This document shows, one piece after another, positions 1 to 7,001 of a stretch of 13,612 bases of DNA (position 1 is the stretch's first letter; each line of letters begins with the position of its first letter). The stretch comes from Aquifex sp. (GTDB lineage Bacteria; Aquificota; Aquificia; Aquificales; Aquificaceae), in the NCBI GenBank assembly GCA_015487405.1, contig WFPV01000159.1, forward strand, positions 1-13,612, written 5' to 3'. The notes under the pieces were generated by a model that ran no database searches, was not told the origin of the DNA, and saw only the letters and a program-made list of their open reading frames with translations. Both the position numbers and the translations under genes were made by a program.

Positions 1-129
1 CTGCCCCTCGGAAAGGAAACCTTCTTGGCTTCGGTAAAGATTAAGAACCGTAGGTATTACATAATCTTCAGTGATAAGTTTGCGAAAATATTACGGGAAG
101 AGGATGTTGATTCTTCTGTTTCTAATTAG
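1..129 (+). CDS. fliO: FliO-like flagellar biosynthesis protein, C-terminal fragment
   Basis: An open frame enters from the window edge and ends at TAG 127-129, giving 42 residues. The peptide begins LPLGKETFLASVKIKNRRYY and continues into a charged tail. An L-P-L-G-x-x-x-x-L-x-x-V-K/R-x-x-x-R-x-Y pattern is typical of the small cytoplasmic beta domain of FliO, the single-pass membrane protein that helps assemble the FliP ring of the flagellar export gate. It lies directly upstream of fliP and overlaps it by 59 bases (or 26 if fliP starts at its internal ATG), which is the normal fliO-fliP order. The N-terminus and membrane helix lie outside the window. The call rests on a short motif plus position, so FliO is likely but not proven. 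Confidence 0.72.
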   Translation: MPLGKETFLASVKIKNRRYYIIFSDKFAKILREEDVDSSVSN

Positions 130-811
130 TTTTTCCTTTGCTCAGATACCTTCGGTAGAACTAAAGGTAGGACAGGGAGAGCTATCCGACGCGGTCAGAC
201 TGCTTATTCTCTTAACGATTCTCTCCTTAGCTCCCTCTATTCTCATAATGTTTACCTCCTTCGTCCGGATAGTGGTCGTGCTCTCGGTTTTGAGGCAAGC
301 CATAGGACTCCCTCAAGTCCCTCCTAATCAGGTAATTATTTCCTTAGCTCTCTTTTTAACCTTCTTCATAATGAAACCGGTAATAGAAGATATAAACCAA
401 AACGCCTTCCAGCCACTCATAAAGAAAGAAATCACGGACGAGGAATTTTTCAAAAGGACAGAGCGAATTATCAAAAGGTTCATGTTGCAGCATACGCGAA
501 AAGAAACCCTGAAAGCCTTCTTAGAGGTGGCAAAGATTGATAAAAGCTCTTTAAAATCCCCCGATGACCTTCCCCTCCGAGTAGTTATTCCCGCCTTTAT
601 GGTGAGCGAGCTCAAAACCGCCTTTGAGATAGTTTTTCTCCTATACCTTCCCTTCCTCATCATAGATATGGTCGTGGCATCCATACTTATCTCCATGGGA
701 ATAATAATGATTCCCCCTCAGCTCATTTCCCTGCCTTTTAAGATTATGCTCTTCGTCCTCGCAAACGGCTGGGAGCTTGTAATACTTTCGCTGGTCAGAA
801 GCTACTCCTAA
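71..811 (+). CDS. fliP: Flagellar biosynthetic protein FliP (type III export gate)
   Basis: FliP forms, with FliQ and FliR, the core gate of the flagellar type III secretion apparatus in the inner membrane. The 246-residue length matches the family. Residues 1-24 look like a signal peptide (basic RKYYGKR, hydrophobic stretch, then SFA-Q). Membrane helices follow at about 43-70, 86-103, 184-208 and 222-242. The family signature PAFMVSELKTAF is at 174-185, followed by PFLIIDMVVASIL. Residue 188 is Val where Gly is usual. The start is uncertain. GTG at 71 gives a normal signal peptide but has no ribosome site. ATG at 104 has a purine-rich GGGAAGAGG just before it but would remove the basic n-region. 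FliQ and FliR do not follow, because the gene runs straight into convergent der and the two stops overlap within bases 808-811. Confidence 0.95.
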   Translation: MISLRKYYGKRMLILLFLISFSFAQIPSVELKVGQGELSDAVRLLILLTILSLAPSILIMFTSFVRIVVVLSVLRQAIGLPQVPPNQVIISLALFLTFFIMKPVIEDINQNAFQPLIKKEITDEEFFKRTERIIKRFMLQHTRKETLKAFLEVAKIDKSSLKSPDDLPLRVVIPAFMVSELKTAFEIVFLLYLPFLIIDMVVASILISMGIIMIPPQLISLPFKIMLFVLANGWELVILSLVRSYS

Positions 812-2115
812 GACTTTTCTTCCCTTCCTCTAATAATCAGCTTTATGGGAGCGTGCTTTATGTTCAGATACTCCCTGAGTTTCTTAATAAAAAACCTTTT
901 GTAATTTTCCTTCCAGGCATCTGGATAGTTGGTAATAATCACGATTGTCGGGGGTTTTATCCCTTCCTGAAAGGCGTAGTAAACCTTCGTCTCTTTCCCC
1001 CTGTATCTGGGGGGAGGCTTTTCGGAAATAATCTTGTGAACCATCCTGTTTATATAAGAAGTCTTGTGTTGTTTCGTGTAGTCTTCCCAGACCTTTTCTA
1101 TGCTTTCAAACAGCTCCTCTATTCCCTGTCCCTTTATTGCCACTGTGAAGACGATGGGAGCGAAGTCTAAAAAGAAGAGCTCTTTGCGGATTATAGCTTC
1201 CAGTTCCTCAGGACTCCACGGAGATATATCCATCTTGTTTGCAACAATTACACAACCTTTATATCTCCTTTCTATCAAGCCTCCCAATCTTTTGTCCTGC
1301 CTTGTGGGACCTTCCGAAGCGTCTATTACGAGACAGACTATATCCGCGAGGTCTATAGCCTTCAGACTCCTTCCCACAGAAAAGAACTCAACTCCGTATT
1401 CCACATTTGAAGGTCTCCTAATACCTGCGGTATCTATGAGTGTGAAGTTTTTGTCCTTCCAGCGGAAGGGTATCTCTATAGCGTCCCGCGTAGTTCCCGC
1501 TATGGGGGAGACTATGACTCTTTCATCCTTTAGTATCGCATTTATAAGGGAGGACTTTCCTACGTTAGGTCTTCCTATAAAGGCTACCTTTATTCCCTCT
1601 TCAGGCTTTTCTACTTTCTCTTCTTTCAGATACTTAACAACTTCGTCTAAGAGCTCTCCCGTTCCCTGCCCGTGGAGTGCGGATATGGGAAAGACCTTCT
1701 CAAAACCGAGTGCGTAGAACTCCGCAACGTTTCTTTCTACTTTAGGATTGTCCACCTTGTTCACTACAACGAGAACCTTATCCTTATAGGGATACAAGAA
1801 CTTTGCTACCTCTTCGTCCAAAGGGTTTAAACCCTCTTTCCCATCCACTACGAACAAGATAACGTCAGCTTTTGGTAGTTCTTCTTCTACAAATTTCCTA
1901 ATCTGTTCTAAGAGCTCTTCCCTGGAGGAAGGAATAAGACCTCCGGTATCCACAACTACAAACTCTTTACCTTTCCACTCAGAATATCCCTCTATCTTAT
2001 CCCTCGTTATGCCCGGTTCGTCTTCCACTATGGCGTAACGTTTTCCTATGAGTCTGTTGAAAAGAGTGGACTTTCCCACGTTAGGTCTACCTACGATAAC
2101 AACTCTATTCGCCAT
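808..2115 (-). CDS. der: Ribosome-assembly GTPase Der (EngA)
   Basis: Der is an essential tandem GTPase that binds the 50S subunit and acts in its late assembly. The 435 residues hold two complete G domains and a C-terminal KH-like domain, the usual length. Domain 1 has the P-loop GRPNVGKS at 9-16, DTGG at 56-59 and NKVD at 119-122. Domain 2 has GRPNVGKS at 181-188, DTAG at 228-231 and NKMD at 293-296. The KH-like region is about 350-435, with a PPP-R-G segment near 367-373. All nucleotide-binding motifs are intact. The ATG lies one base after the stop of the PilZ gene, with GGGGAAA upstream, so translation is probably coupled. It is the last gene of the arsR-trxA-pilZ-der run and ends against fliP with no room for a separate terminator. 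Confidence 0.98.
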   Translation of the reverse strand: MANRVVIVGRPNVGKSTLFNRLIGKRYAIVEDEPGITRDKIEGYSEWKGKEFVVVDTGGLIPSSREELLEQIRKFVEEELPKADVILFVVDGKEGLNPLDEEVAKFLYPYKDKVLVVVNKVDNPKVERNVAEFYALGFEKVFPISALHGQGTGELLDEVVKYLKEEKVEKPEEGIKVAFIGRPNVGKSSLINAILKDERVIVSPIAGTTRDAIEIPFRWKDKNFTLIDTAGIRRPSNVEYGVEFFSVGRSLKAIDLADIVCLVIDASEGPTRQDKRLGGLIERRYKGCVIVANKMDISPWSPEELEAIIRKELFFLDFAPIVFTVAIKGQGIEELFESIEKVWEDYTKQHKTSYINRMVHKIISEKPPPRYRGKETKVYYAFQEGIKPPTIVIITNYPDAWKENYKRFFIKKLREYLNIKHAPIKLIIRGREEKS

Positions 2116-2116
2116 G

Positions 2117-3160
2117 TTAGGTTTCCCCTAGTTTGTATGCTCTGAGGAGTTTTCTTTGCTCCTCCAATATAAACTGTTCTATAGCTTGTTCTTCCTTGCG
2201 GGTTATATCCTCAAATTTTACACCGAAACAGGTTTTCTTTTCGTAAACTTTCTTATACATCACTCTCCCGATAATGTTCTTGAATTCATAATTTCTTAAT
2301 TTGAAATCAAGTAAAAGGAAATCTCCATCCTTCAAGGGAATATTCCCAGGATAGCAGAGCCTCACCCCCTTTACACTTATATCCTCTATAATTCCCTCGT
2401 ATTCCTCTGGATTCATTTTCTGAAGACTTTCACCGAAGCGAAACTTTGCGGGTATTTCTACTTTCCAGCGCATGCTCTCCCGTAGCTGTATTCTCGTAAG
2501 TTTATCCGTATGCCTGAGAGCTATAACCGTTCTTCCCATCTCGGTAAAAACTTTTTCAACTTCGCTTTCAAAGGAATAACGGGCGTCATTTTCCCTTACG
2601 AAGAAGAACTTTACCTTATCTCCCACTCTTACGGGAACGTTAGACATTAAAGCGATGTATATAAACTCTTCGTCTTTGTCGTAAACGTAAGCGTCCGTCT
2701 TATGTTCACCAACTATGAGTGTGCCCGTCTGGTAGATATCTATATCCCTCGTCGTGCTAAGGGGTATAAACCAGGGAAGAGTATCGTAACGTAGTTTCAT
2801 ACGTATTACGGGAATCATTTTTATCTCTTCAGGGTTTCCATTTTTTACTACTTCATCAACTACTTTCTCAAAAATTACCTTTTTTTCAAACACTAAGAGG
2901 GGATTTATAGGGAGCTTAGAGGCGTATCTCCAGAGAAGCTCTGTTTCTTCTTCTGTGAGGTCATAATCTTTAGCATGGGAAAAAAATATCCTCTTTAACT
3001 CCCTCCTCTTGCTTATCTTCATGTAGATAAATGGAATTATTATACTGAGGGAAAATACAGAAAAAACAACTATGAGAATGAGGATTTCCCGGGGAGAAGG
3101 ACCCCGGAATAGGTATCTTGTGGCTTCAATAAATGTATCAAACCCACCCTGGGCTTCCAT
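2117..3160 (-). CDS. Membrane-anchored PilZ domain protein (YcgR-like c-di-GMP receptor)
   Basis: This is a probable c-di-GMP effector. Of its 347 residues, about 25-48 form one hydrophobic helix followed by a basic cluster (KISKRRELKR), which suggests a membrane anchor with the bulk in the cytoplasm. Residues 55-120 are a charged, mostly helical linker. Residues about 139-222 resemble the YcgR N-terminal beta domain (VRVGDKVKFFFVRENDARY). The PilZ domain follows with both ligand motifs intact: RxxxR as R227-ESM-R231, and DxSxxG as D260-ISVK-G265. In YcgR-type proteins these residues bind c-di-GMP and the protein slows or turns the flagellar motor. That role is only inferred here. Its ATG overlaps the trxA stop by one base (TAATG), so the two are translationally coupled. 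The exact family name is uncertain, but the PilZ assignment is firm. Confidence 0.87.
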   Translation of the reverse strand: MEAQGGFDTFIEATRYLFRGPSPREILILIVVFSVFSLSIIIPFIYMKISKRRELKRIFFSHAKDYDLTEEETELLWRYASKLPINPLLVFEKKVIFEKVVDEVVKNGNPEEIKMIPVIRMKLRYDTLPWFIPLSTTRDIDIYQTGTLIVGEHKTDAYVYDKDEEFIYIALMSNVPVRVGDKVKFFFVRENDARYSFESEVEKVFTEMGRTVIALRHTDKLTRIQLRESMRWKVEIPAKFRFGESLQKMNPEEYEGIIEDISVKGVRLCYPGNIPLKDGDFLLLDFKLRNYEFKNIIGRVMYKKVYEKKTCFGVKFEDITRKEEQAIEQFILEEQRKLLRAYKLGET

Positions 3161-3489
3161 TAAGATATGTGTTCGACAACCATTTGCTTGAGAGCTTCCT
3201 TGGGTTGGACACCTATTCTGGTATCAACCACCTCCCCATTTTTAAAGAGGATTATGGTAGGAATAGCCCTTATACCGTATCTCATAGCTATATTAGGATT
3301 CTCATCTGTATTTAACTTACCAACCTTTATTTGGTCTCCAAATTCTTCTGCAAGCTCCTCTATTATAGGAGCTATTATTCTACAGGGTCCACACCATGGC
3401 GCCCAGAAATCAACCAGAACTGGCTTGTCGGATTGGAGAACTTCCTGGTCCCAGTTCTGCTCATTTAACTCAATCACTCTGCCTGCCAT
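3160..3489 (-). CDS. trxA: Thioredoxin
   Basis: This small cytoplasmic disulfide reductase is kept reduced by thioredoxin reductase. Its 109 residues match classical bacterial thioredoxins. The active site WCGPC is at 32-36, preceded by the conserved VDFWAP. The cis-proline is P77 in IPT, and the C-terminal GVQPKEAL helix region is present. The start ATG has a strong GGAGG six bases upstream. The first 20 bases overlap the end of the ArsR-family gene, and the stop overlaps the next gene by one base, so this is an operon gene. Placement behind an ArsR-type repressor suggests induction by whatever that repressor senses, perhaps a thiol-reactive or sulfur signal (inference). Confidence 0.97.
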   Translation of the reverse strand: MAGRVIELNEQNWDQEVLQSDKPVLVDFWAPWCGPCRIIAPIIEELAEEFGDQIKVGKLNTDENPNIAMRYGIRAIPTIILFKNGEVVDTRIGVQPKEALKQMVVEHIS

Positions 3490-3784
3490 CCTTCGCCTCC
3501 TTGATTAGAAGATTGTAAATCTTAATAACGCGTTCGTCTTTAATATAGTAGCATATTATTGGTCCTTCCCTTTTCCAACCGACTATTCCCCTGGCTCTAA
3601 GTATGGAAAGGTGCTGGGATACACTGGGCTGAGAAAGGTTTAAAAGCTCCCCTAAATTTTTAACGCACTGTTTTCCCTCTACAAGTATGCCGATTATCTT
3701 TAATCGAACTGGATGAGCTAATGCTTTGAAGAATTCTGCAAGCTCTTCCAGTTTTTCTTCATTTATTAAATCCTCTCTTAGCAT
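3470..3784 (-). CDS. ArsR/SmtB-family winged-helix repressor
   Basis: This is a dimeric DNA-binding repressor, 104 residues from the ATG chosen here. The family pattern is clear: AEFFKALAHPVRLKIIGIL, the recognition helix in LSQPSVSQHLSILRARGIV, and the wing KREGPIICYYI. The classical metal motif ELCVCDL is replaced by KQCVKNL, so only the first Cys remains (C40 from this start). A second Cys (C78) lies in the wing strand. There is no C-terminal His/Asp metal site. This argues against arsenic or zinc sensing and allows a thiol or persulfide sensor, although the cysteine positions differ from the usual BigR/SqrR pair. ATG at 3784 is preferred over GTG one codon earlier because GAGGG sits five bases upstream of it. 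It heads the operon and overlaps trxA by 20 bases. Confidence 0.92.
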   Translation of the reverse strand: MLREDLINEEKLEELAEFFKALAHPVRLKIIGILVEGKQCVKNLGELLNLSQPSVSQHLSILRARGIVGWKREGPIICYYIKDERVIKIYNLLIKEAKDGRQSD

Positions 3785-3844
3785 CACAACCCTCTACAGT
3801 CTGCTTTTACTAACAAATTACTATAAAATTATATTCATAAATTA
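3785..3844 (-). promoter_or_regulatory. Candidate promoter and operator of the arsR-trxA-pilZ-der operon
   Basis: This 60-base AT-rich spacer separates two minus-strand operons. On the minus strand a perfect TATAAT occurs at 3833-3828. At 17 bases upstream the hexamer is AAGAAA, a poor -35. The -10 box lies inside an inverted repeat TATAA-AA-TTATA at 3822-3833, which is where an ArsR-family repressor would be expected to sit for autoregulation. A start near 3821 would give a leader of about 37 bases. The low complexity makes the palindrome weak evidence. No hairpin-plus-T-run terminator for the upstream transglutaminase operon is visible. Confidence 0.45.
3790..3794 (-). promoter_or_regulatory. 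Ribosome binding site of the ArsR-family gene
   Basis: GAGGG on the minus strand, five bases before the ATG at 3784-3782. The GTG one codon upstream would leave only two bases of spacing, so this site favours the ATG start. Confidence 0.7.
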
Positions 3845-5722
3845 TTAAATTTTCTTAAGCACCTTATAAGCTTCCTTAAGCTCCTCCTTGTCTTTTATAG
3901 GGGAATACTTCCATCTTTCGTAAGTTCTAACGATGAACTCTATATACTTCCTTTTAGGATGTTGAACAGTTTTGTTTAAGATTTCTTCAGGAAGTTCTGC
4001 CTCTATTCCATGATGCTTTAATTTTTTCTTAAGTTTCTTAAACAAGTTTTCAGGAGTTTTCCTGAGTTCATATAGGTAAAGGTATAGGATTAACCCTGAA
4101 AGAATTAGCAAAATACTCCCTAAGATTACGTATTCCGAATGCCTTCTCAGGATAGAAATTAAATACTCTCCGAATTCCTTCGTTTTTATTATCAAATTTT
4201 TCTGCTTTTCCTGGGAAAAGTTTACTACGTTTCTATACCAGAAGGTCACAATTGCATCGTAGATATAAGTCAGAGTATTAATATCTCTTAAAGATTCAGG
4301 AACGTAGGGTGGTGTAGTGTCCACAGTTAGCCATACACCGTTTGCGTAGGCCTCCACCCAGACGTGGGCCATTCCTCCTACAACGAAGTAATAATTTCCA
4401 TATTCGTTCTTTAAAGCTCCGTGGAAACCGGAAACCACCCTCGAAGGGACTCCCATTAATCTCAACAGAATAGCTGTAGCCGAAGCGTAGTATTCGCAAT
4501 TTCCTTTTCTTTTTCTAAATAGAAAATCTTCTAAAGGGTCACCTTCGTGGGCTTCAAGTTTAAGCGTATATTTAAATCCACCTTCTTTGAAGAATTTCTT
4601 TACACGCTCTATCTTTTCTTCGTTACTTTTAGCCCCTCTGCTTAGTTCCTTTGCGAGCTTTTTAATGCTTTCGGGTAAATCTTCGGGAAGCTGTAGGTAA
4701 ACGCTCAGCGGGGTATCCTTCGGAGGTTCCTTCACGTACGTAGCTATAACCTTTACAGGTCTGGTTATGGGTTCCTTTAGTTCGTAGAACCCTCCTTTGA
4801 AACGTTTCGGTTTTTCCTTTTTACCAAATATTTTCTTGATAGCTGTAGGATAGTTCAATAGGGGAAGAAATGTGTCGTAAGTAGGTTCCAGGATAATAGT
4901 GTAAGCCTGTCCTCCTCCCGGTTCCCTTTCGGGAATTTTTACGGTTTTTATCCATCTATTGTTTATATAAGTATCAAATACCTGAACACGCCAGTAGGGT
5001 GGTTCCTTAAACTCTACGTTGAAGGCGCGCAGTATTATACTCTTGTCCAGTTGAATTTCTCCGACTTCCCCGAGGCTTATCTCGTCCGATATTCCGCTTA
5101 TCAATCCTCTTTCCCTTGTTTGGAAAACGTCTATAAGGGGGTTTTCTATCCTAGGCAGAGAGAAGAAGAAAATCCACGATAACAGGAAAACGGCAACTCC
5201 GAAGGAAGTAGAAAACACAAAGAGTTTTCGTAACAGTCCGAGGTCCGCGGTTTCTTCTTCGAAGCGTTTATAAAGAAGCAGAAGAAATAGGAAGAATATA
5301 CTGACGAATAGGTCTAAGATGAGGAAAACGAGGAAGATTAATCCGGTATTTATAAGGGTCGACAGGGATACAGATAATATACTGAGAAGAAGTATCTGGT
5401 AAAAATCCCTAAGTTTTTTCTCTTCCAAAAACTTCACGGATATAAGAAGTAATAGAGCGTTTGCAATAGGTTCCACGAGGTTATCGAAGGAAACAGAAGA
5501 GAGGAAGAATAGTGTTCCAATTAGAGCGATAATGTTCAAAAGTATTCTCGGCATACGAAAGTTTTTATAGGTATCGTTATGGATACCCAGAAGAAAAAGG
5601 AGAAAAAACATTCCTGCGTAGAAACTATCCGCTACATTCCATAAACTAAAGAAGGCGATAAAACCGAGTACGTAGGAGAGAAGTAGTGTTAACTCCCTAT
5701 AAGTTTTTTTCCTTCTTCCCAT
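3845..5722 (-). CDS. TgpA-type membrane transglutaminase-like protein (DUF3488 plus transglutaminase core)
   Basis: This 625-residue protein has five or six membrane helices in residues 10-190, then an extracytoplasmic transglutaminase-like domain. A further helix at about 530-550 and a basic cytoplasmic tail of about 75 residues follow. The catalytic triad is visible: C409 in KGNCEYYASA, H453 in GGMAHVWVEAY and D468 in LTVDTTP. This is the DUF3488-transglutaminase architecture of Pseudomonas TgpA, an essential inner-membrane protein whose substrate is not settled. The fold can act as a protease or as a crosslinking enzyme. TgpA genes commonly sit beside a DUF58 protein and a MoxR ATPase, but neither is present here. 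Its first 34 bases overlap the end of the HD-domain gene. No ribosome site is seen before the ATG, so translation is probably coupled. It is the last gene of its operon. Confidence 0.88.
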   Translation of the reverse strand: MGRRKKTYRELTLLLSYVLGFIAFFSLWNVADSFYAGMFFLLFLLGIHNDTYKNFRMPRILLNIIALIGTLFFLSSVSFDNLVEPIANALLLLISVKFLEEKKLRDFYQILLLSILSVSLSTLINTGLIFLVFLILDLFVSIFFLFLLLLYKRFEEETADLGLLRKLFVFSTSFGVAVFLLSWIFFFSLPRIENPLIDVFQTRERGLISGISDEISLGEVGEIQLDKSIILRAFNVEFKEPPYWRVQVFDTYINNRWIKTVKIPEREPGGGQAYTIILEPTYDTFLPLLNYPTAIKKIFGKKEKPKRFKGGFYELKEPITRPVKVIATYVKEPPKDTPLSVYLQLPEDLPESIKKLAKELSRGAKSNEEKIERVKKFFKEGGFKYTLKLEAHEGDPLEDFLFRKRKGNCEYYASATAILLRLMGVPSRVVSGFHGALKNEYGNYYFVVGGMAHVWVEAYANGVWLTVDTTPPYVPESLRDINTLTYIYDAIVTFWYRNVVNFSQEKQKNLIIKTKEFGEYLISILRRHSEYVILGSILLILSGLILYLYLYELRKTPENLFKKLKKKLKHHGIEAELPEEILNKTVQHPKRKYIEFIVRTYERWKYSPIKDKEELKEAYKVLKKI

Positions 5723-6798
5723 AGGTTTCTGTCTATGTAAATTCTAAACCTTTCTATGGGTCTTAAGGAAGCTATAAGGGTAGAAACTTCCTCTGCTTTG
5801 AAAACTTTACCTCCCTTTTTTACGTATATAGGTTTATCGTAGGGCAATTTGAAAATTTCATCAAAGCGAAGAAGGTCCTTCGGAAAGTGTTTAAGAAGCT
5901 CCTCCTTTACTTCGGTATATTCCTCCTTGTCTTCCGTGGAGAGTAAGGTTCTGAAATGTTTCCTTCCGAATATTCTCTCAAAATCCTCCTTGAATTCTTC
6001 ATTTTCAAATATACGAGCTATAACGGAGGCGTCGTTAAGCTTTATGTAGTTCCTAATATCTTCAAAACTTTCCCTCTTGAGGAACTTTTTCATAAACTCC
6101 ACAAGGTGAATACTGAGTATTCTGACTACTTTATGAAAGTAGACCTGAGTGTACATAAAGTACCTGGATACGAGAAAGTTTTCCAGGGCTACAAGTCCGC
6201 TACTGTCAACGAGCCATCTACCTTCCTCCACACGAAGCGTACTTATTAATCTATTGTAATCAAAAAATCCGTAAGAAACACCGCAGAAGTAAGCGTCCCT
6301 CCTTAAGTAGTCCATCCGGTCCGCACCAAACTCGCCGGTGATGATAGTAGTGAGAATCTCCTCTTCCTCGTTTGCTGGTTTACCAAGGGTTATACGAATC
6401 AACTCCTCTATTTCTTCTTCCGAATACTCTTCCTTCAAGAATTCGTAGACTTCCGTTTCCCTAATTACCCGTTCTGTGAAATCTTCGTGGGTCTTCTCTT
6501 TGGGAAGAAGAACTTCGGTAGTGTGGGAAAAGGGGGGATGTCCAATATCGTGGAGTAGTCCGGCCAGTCTCAACAGCCGTCGCTTTCTTTCGGGTAAAAA
6601 GCTTCCTAGTTTATCGGATATATTCAGGACGCCTGCGGCGTGTTCAAACCTTGTGTGTTGTGCTGAGGGGAATACAAGATATGCAACTCCCAGTTGCTTT
6701 ATGTAACGGAGACGCTGAAAAGGAAGAGAATCCACTATCTTTAATTCCAAGTCATTTAAGCGAACAAAACCGTAAAGGGGATCCGCAAATTCTTTCAT
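5689..6798 (-). CDS. HD-domain metal-dependent phosphohydrolase (dNTPase-like)
   Basis: The 369 residues carry the conserved start FADPLYGFVRLNDLE of the COG1078-type HD phosphohydrolases, which are relatives of dGTP triphosphohydrolase and SAMHD1. Metal ligands are all present: H53 in HTRFEH, H83-D84 in LLHDIGH, and D160 in EFGADRMDYLRRD. The region after about 240 is helical and variable, ending in a small mixed domain. The likely reaction is hydrolysis of a nucleotide phosphate, but members of this group differ in substrate and none can be read from the sequence. The protein is soluble and cytoplasmic, with no signal peptide. Its ATG overlaps the stop of the 67-residue gene (ATGA), and its end overlaps the transglutaminase start by 34 bases, so all are in one operon. 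Confidence 0.9.
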   Translation of the reverse strand: MKEFADPLYGFVRLNDLELKIVDSLPFQRLRYIKQLGVAYLVFPSAQHTRFEHAAGVLNISDKLGSFLPERKRRLLRLAGLLHDIGHPPFSHTTEVLLPKEKTHEDFTERVIRETEVYEFLKEEYSEEEIEELIRITLGKPANEEEEILTTIITGEFGADRMDYLRRDAYFCGVSYGFFDYNRLISTLRVEEGRWLVDSSGLVALENFLVSRYFMYTQVYFHKVVRILSIHLVEFMKKFLKRESFEDIRNYIKLNDASVIARIFENEEFKEDFERIFGRKHFRTLLSTEDKEEYTEVKEELLKHFPKDLLRFDEIFKLPYDKPIYVKKGGKVFKAEEVSTLIASLRPIERFRIYIDRNLWEEGKKLIGS

Positions 6799-7001
6799 CA
6801 GTTAGCCTGAGCACTCCCCTCCATCTGTTTGATTTCCTTCATCAATTTATCGAACTCTGCAAGATGTTTTATCACCTCTCTCAGATGCTTAGCAGCCTGG
6901 GTATAATGTTCTCTGAGCGCAGGGTCCTGCGTCTTCCCCGCCTTCTCAAGAAGATTTTTATGAAAGAGTAATAGTCCGTCTCTGAGTTGTGCGAACTCCA
7001 T
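6798..7001 (-). CDS. Small helical protein of unknown function (67 aa)
   Basis: Not recognised. The 67 residues are almost wholly predicted helix: one at about 1-22 and a longer amphipathic one at about 27-60 rich in Lys, Glu, His and Leu, which suggests a helical hairpin or coiled-coil dimer. There are no Cys residues, no signal peptide and no membrane segment. It is judged real because a perfect GGAGGG lies five bases before its ATG, its stop shares bases with the start of the HD phosphohydrolase (ATGA), and its composition matches neighbouring proteins. The alternative frame across 6881-7001, the tail of the upstream gene, looks less like protein. The tight coupling suggests a partner or accessory of the HD enzyme (inference). 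Confidence 0.72.
   Translation of the reverse strand: MEFAQLRDGLLLFHKNLLEKAGKTQDPALREHYTQAAKHLREVIKHLAEFDKLMKEIKQMEGSAQAN

Noticed and set aside
328..696. 122-codon minus-strand open frame
   Set aside because: Antisense shadow of fliP. The composition is low-complexity Ser/Ile/Arg.
1100..1717. 205-codon plus-strand open frame
   Set aside because: Lies wholly antisense to der, which has all GTPase motifs. The translation is Ser/Thr-rich with no domain pattern.
3167..3508. 113-codon plus-strand open frame
   Set aside because: Antisense shadow of trxA, with no ribosome site and no recognisable motif.
3785..3787. GTG as start of the ArsR-family gene
   Set aside because: GAGGG is only two bases away from it, while ATG 3784 has a five-base spacing.
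3822..3833. TATAAAATTATA palindrome as a firm ArsR operator
   Set aside because: Kept only as a candidate within the promoter entry, because such repeats arise easily in AT-rich DNA.
5849..6249. Two plus-strand frames antisense to the HD gene
   Set aside because: No ribosome sites. The HD protein has intact metal ligands in the opposite frame.
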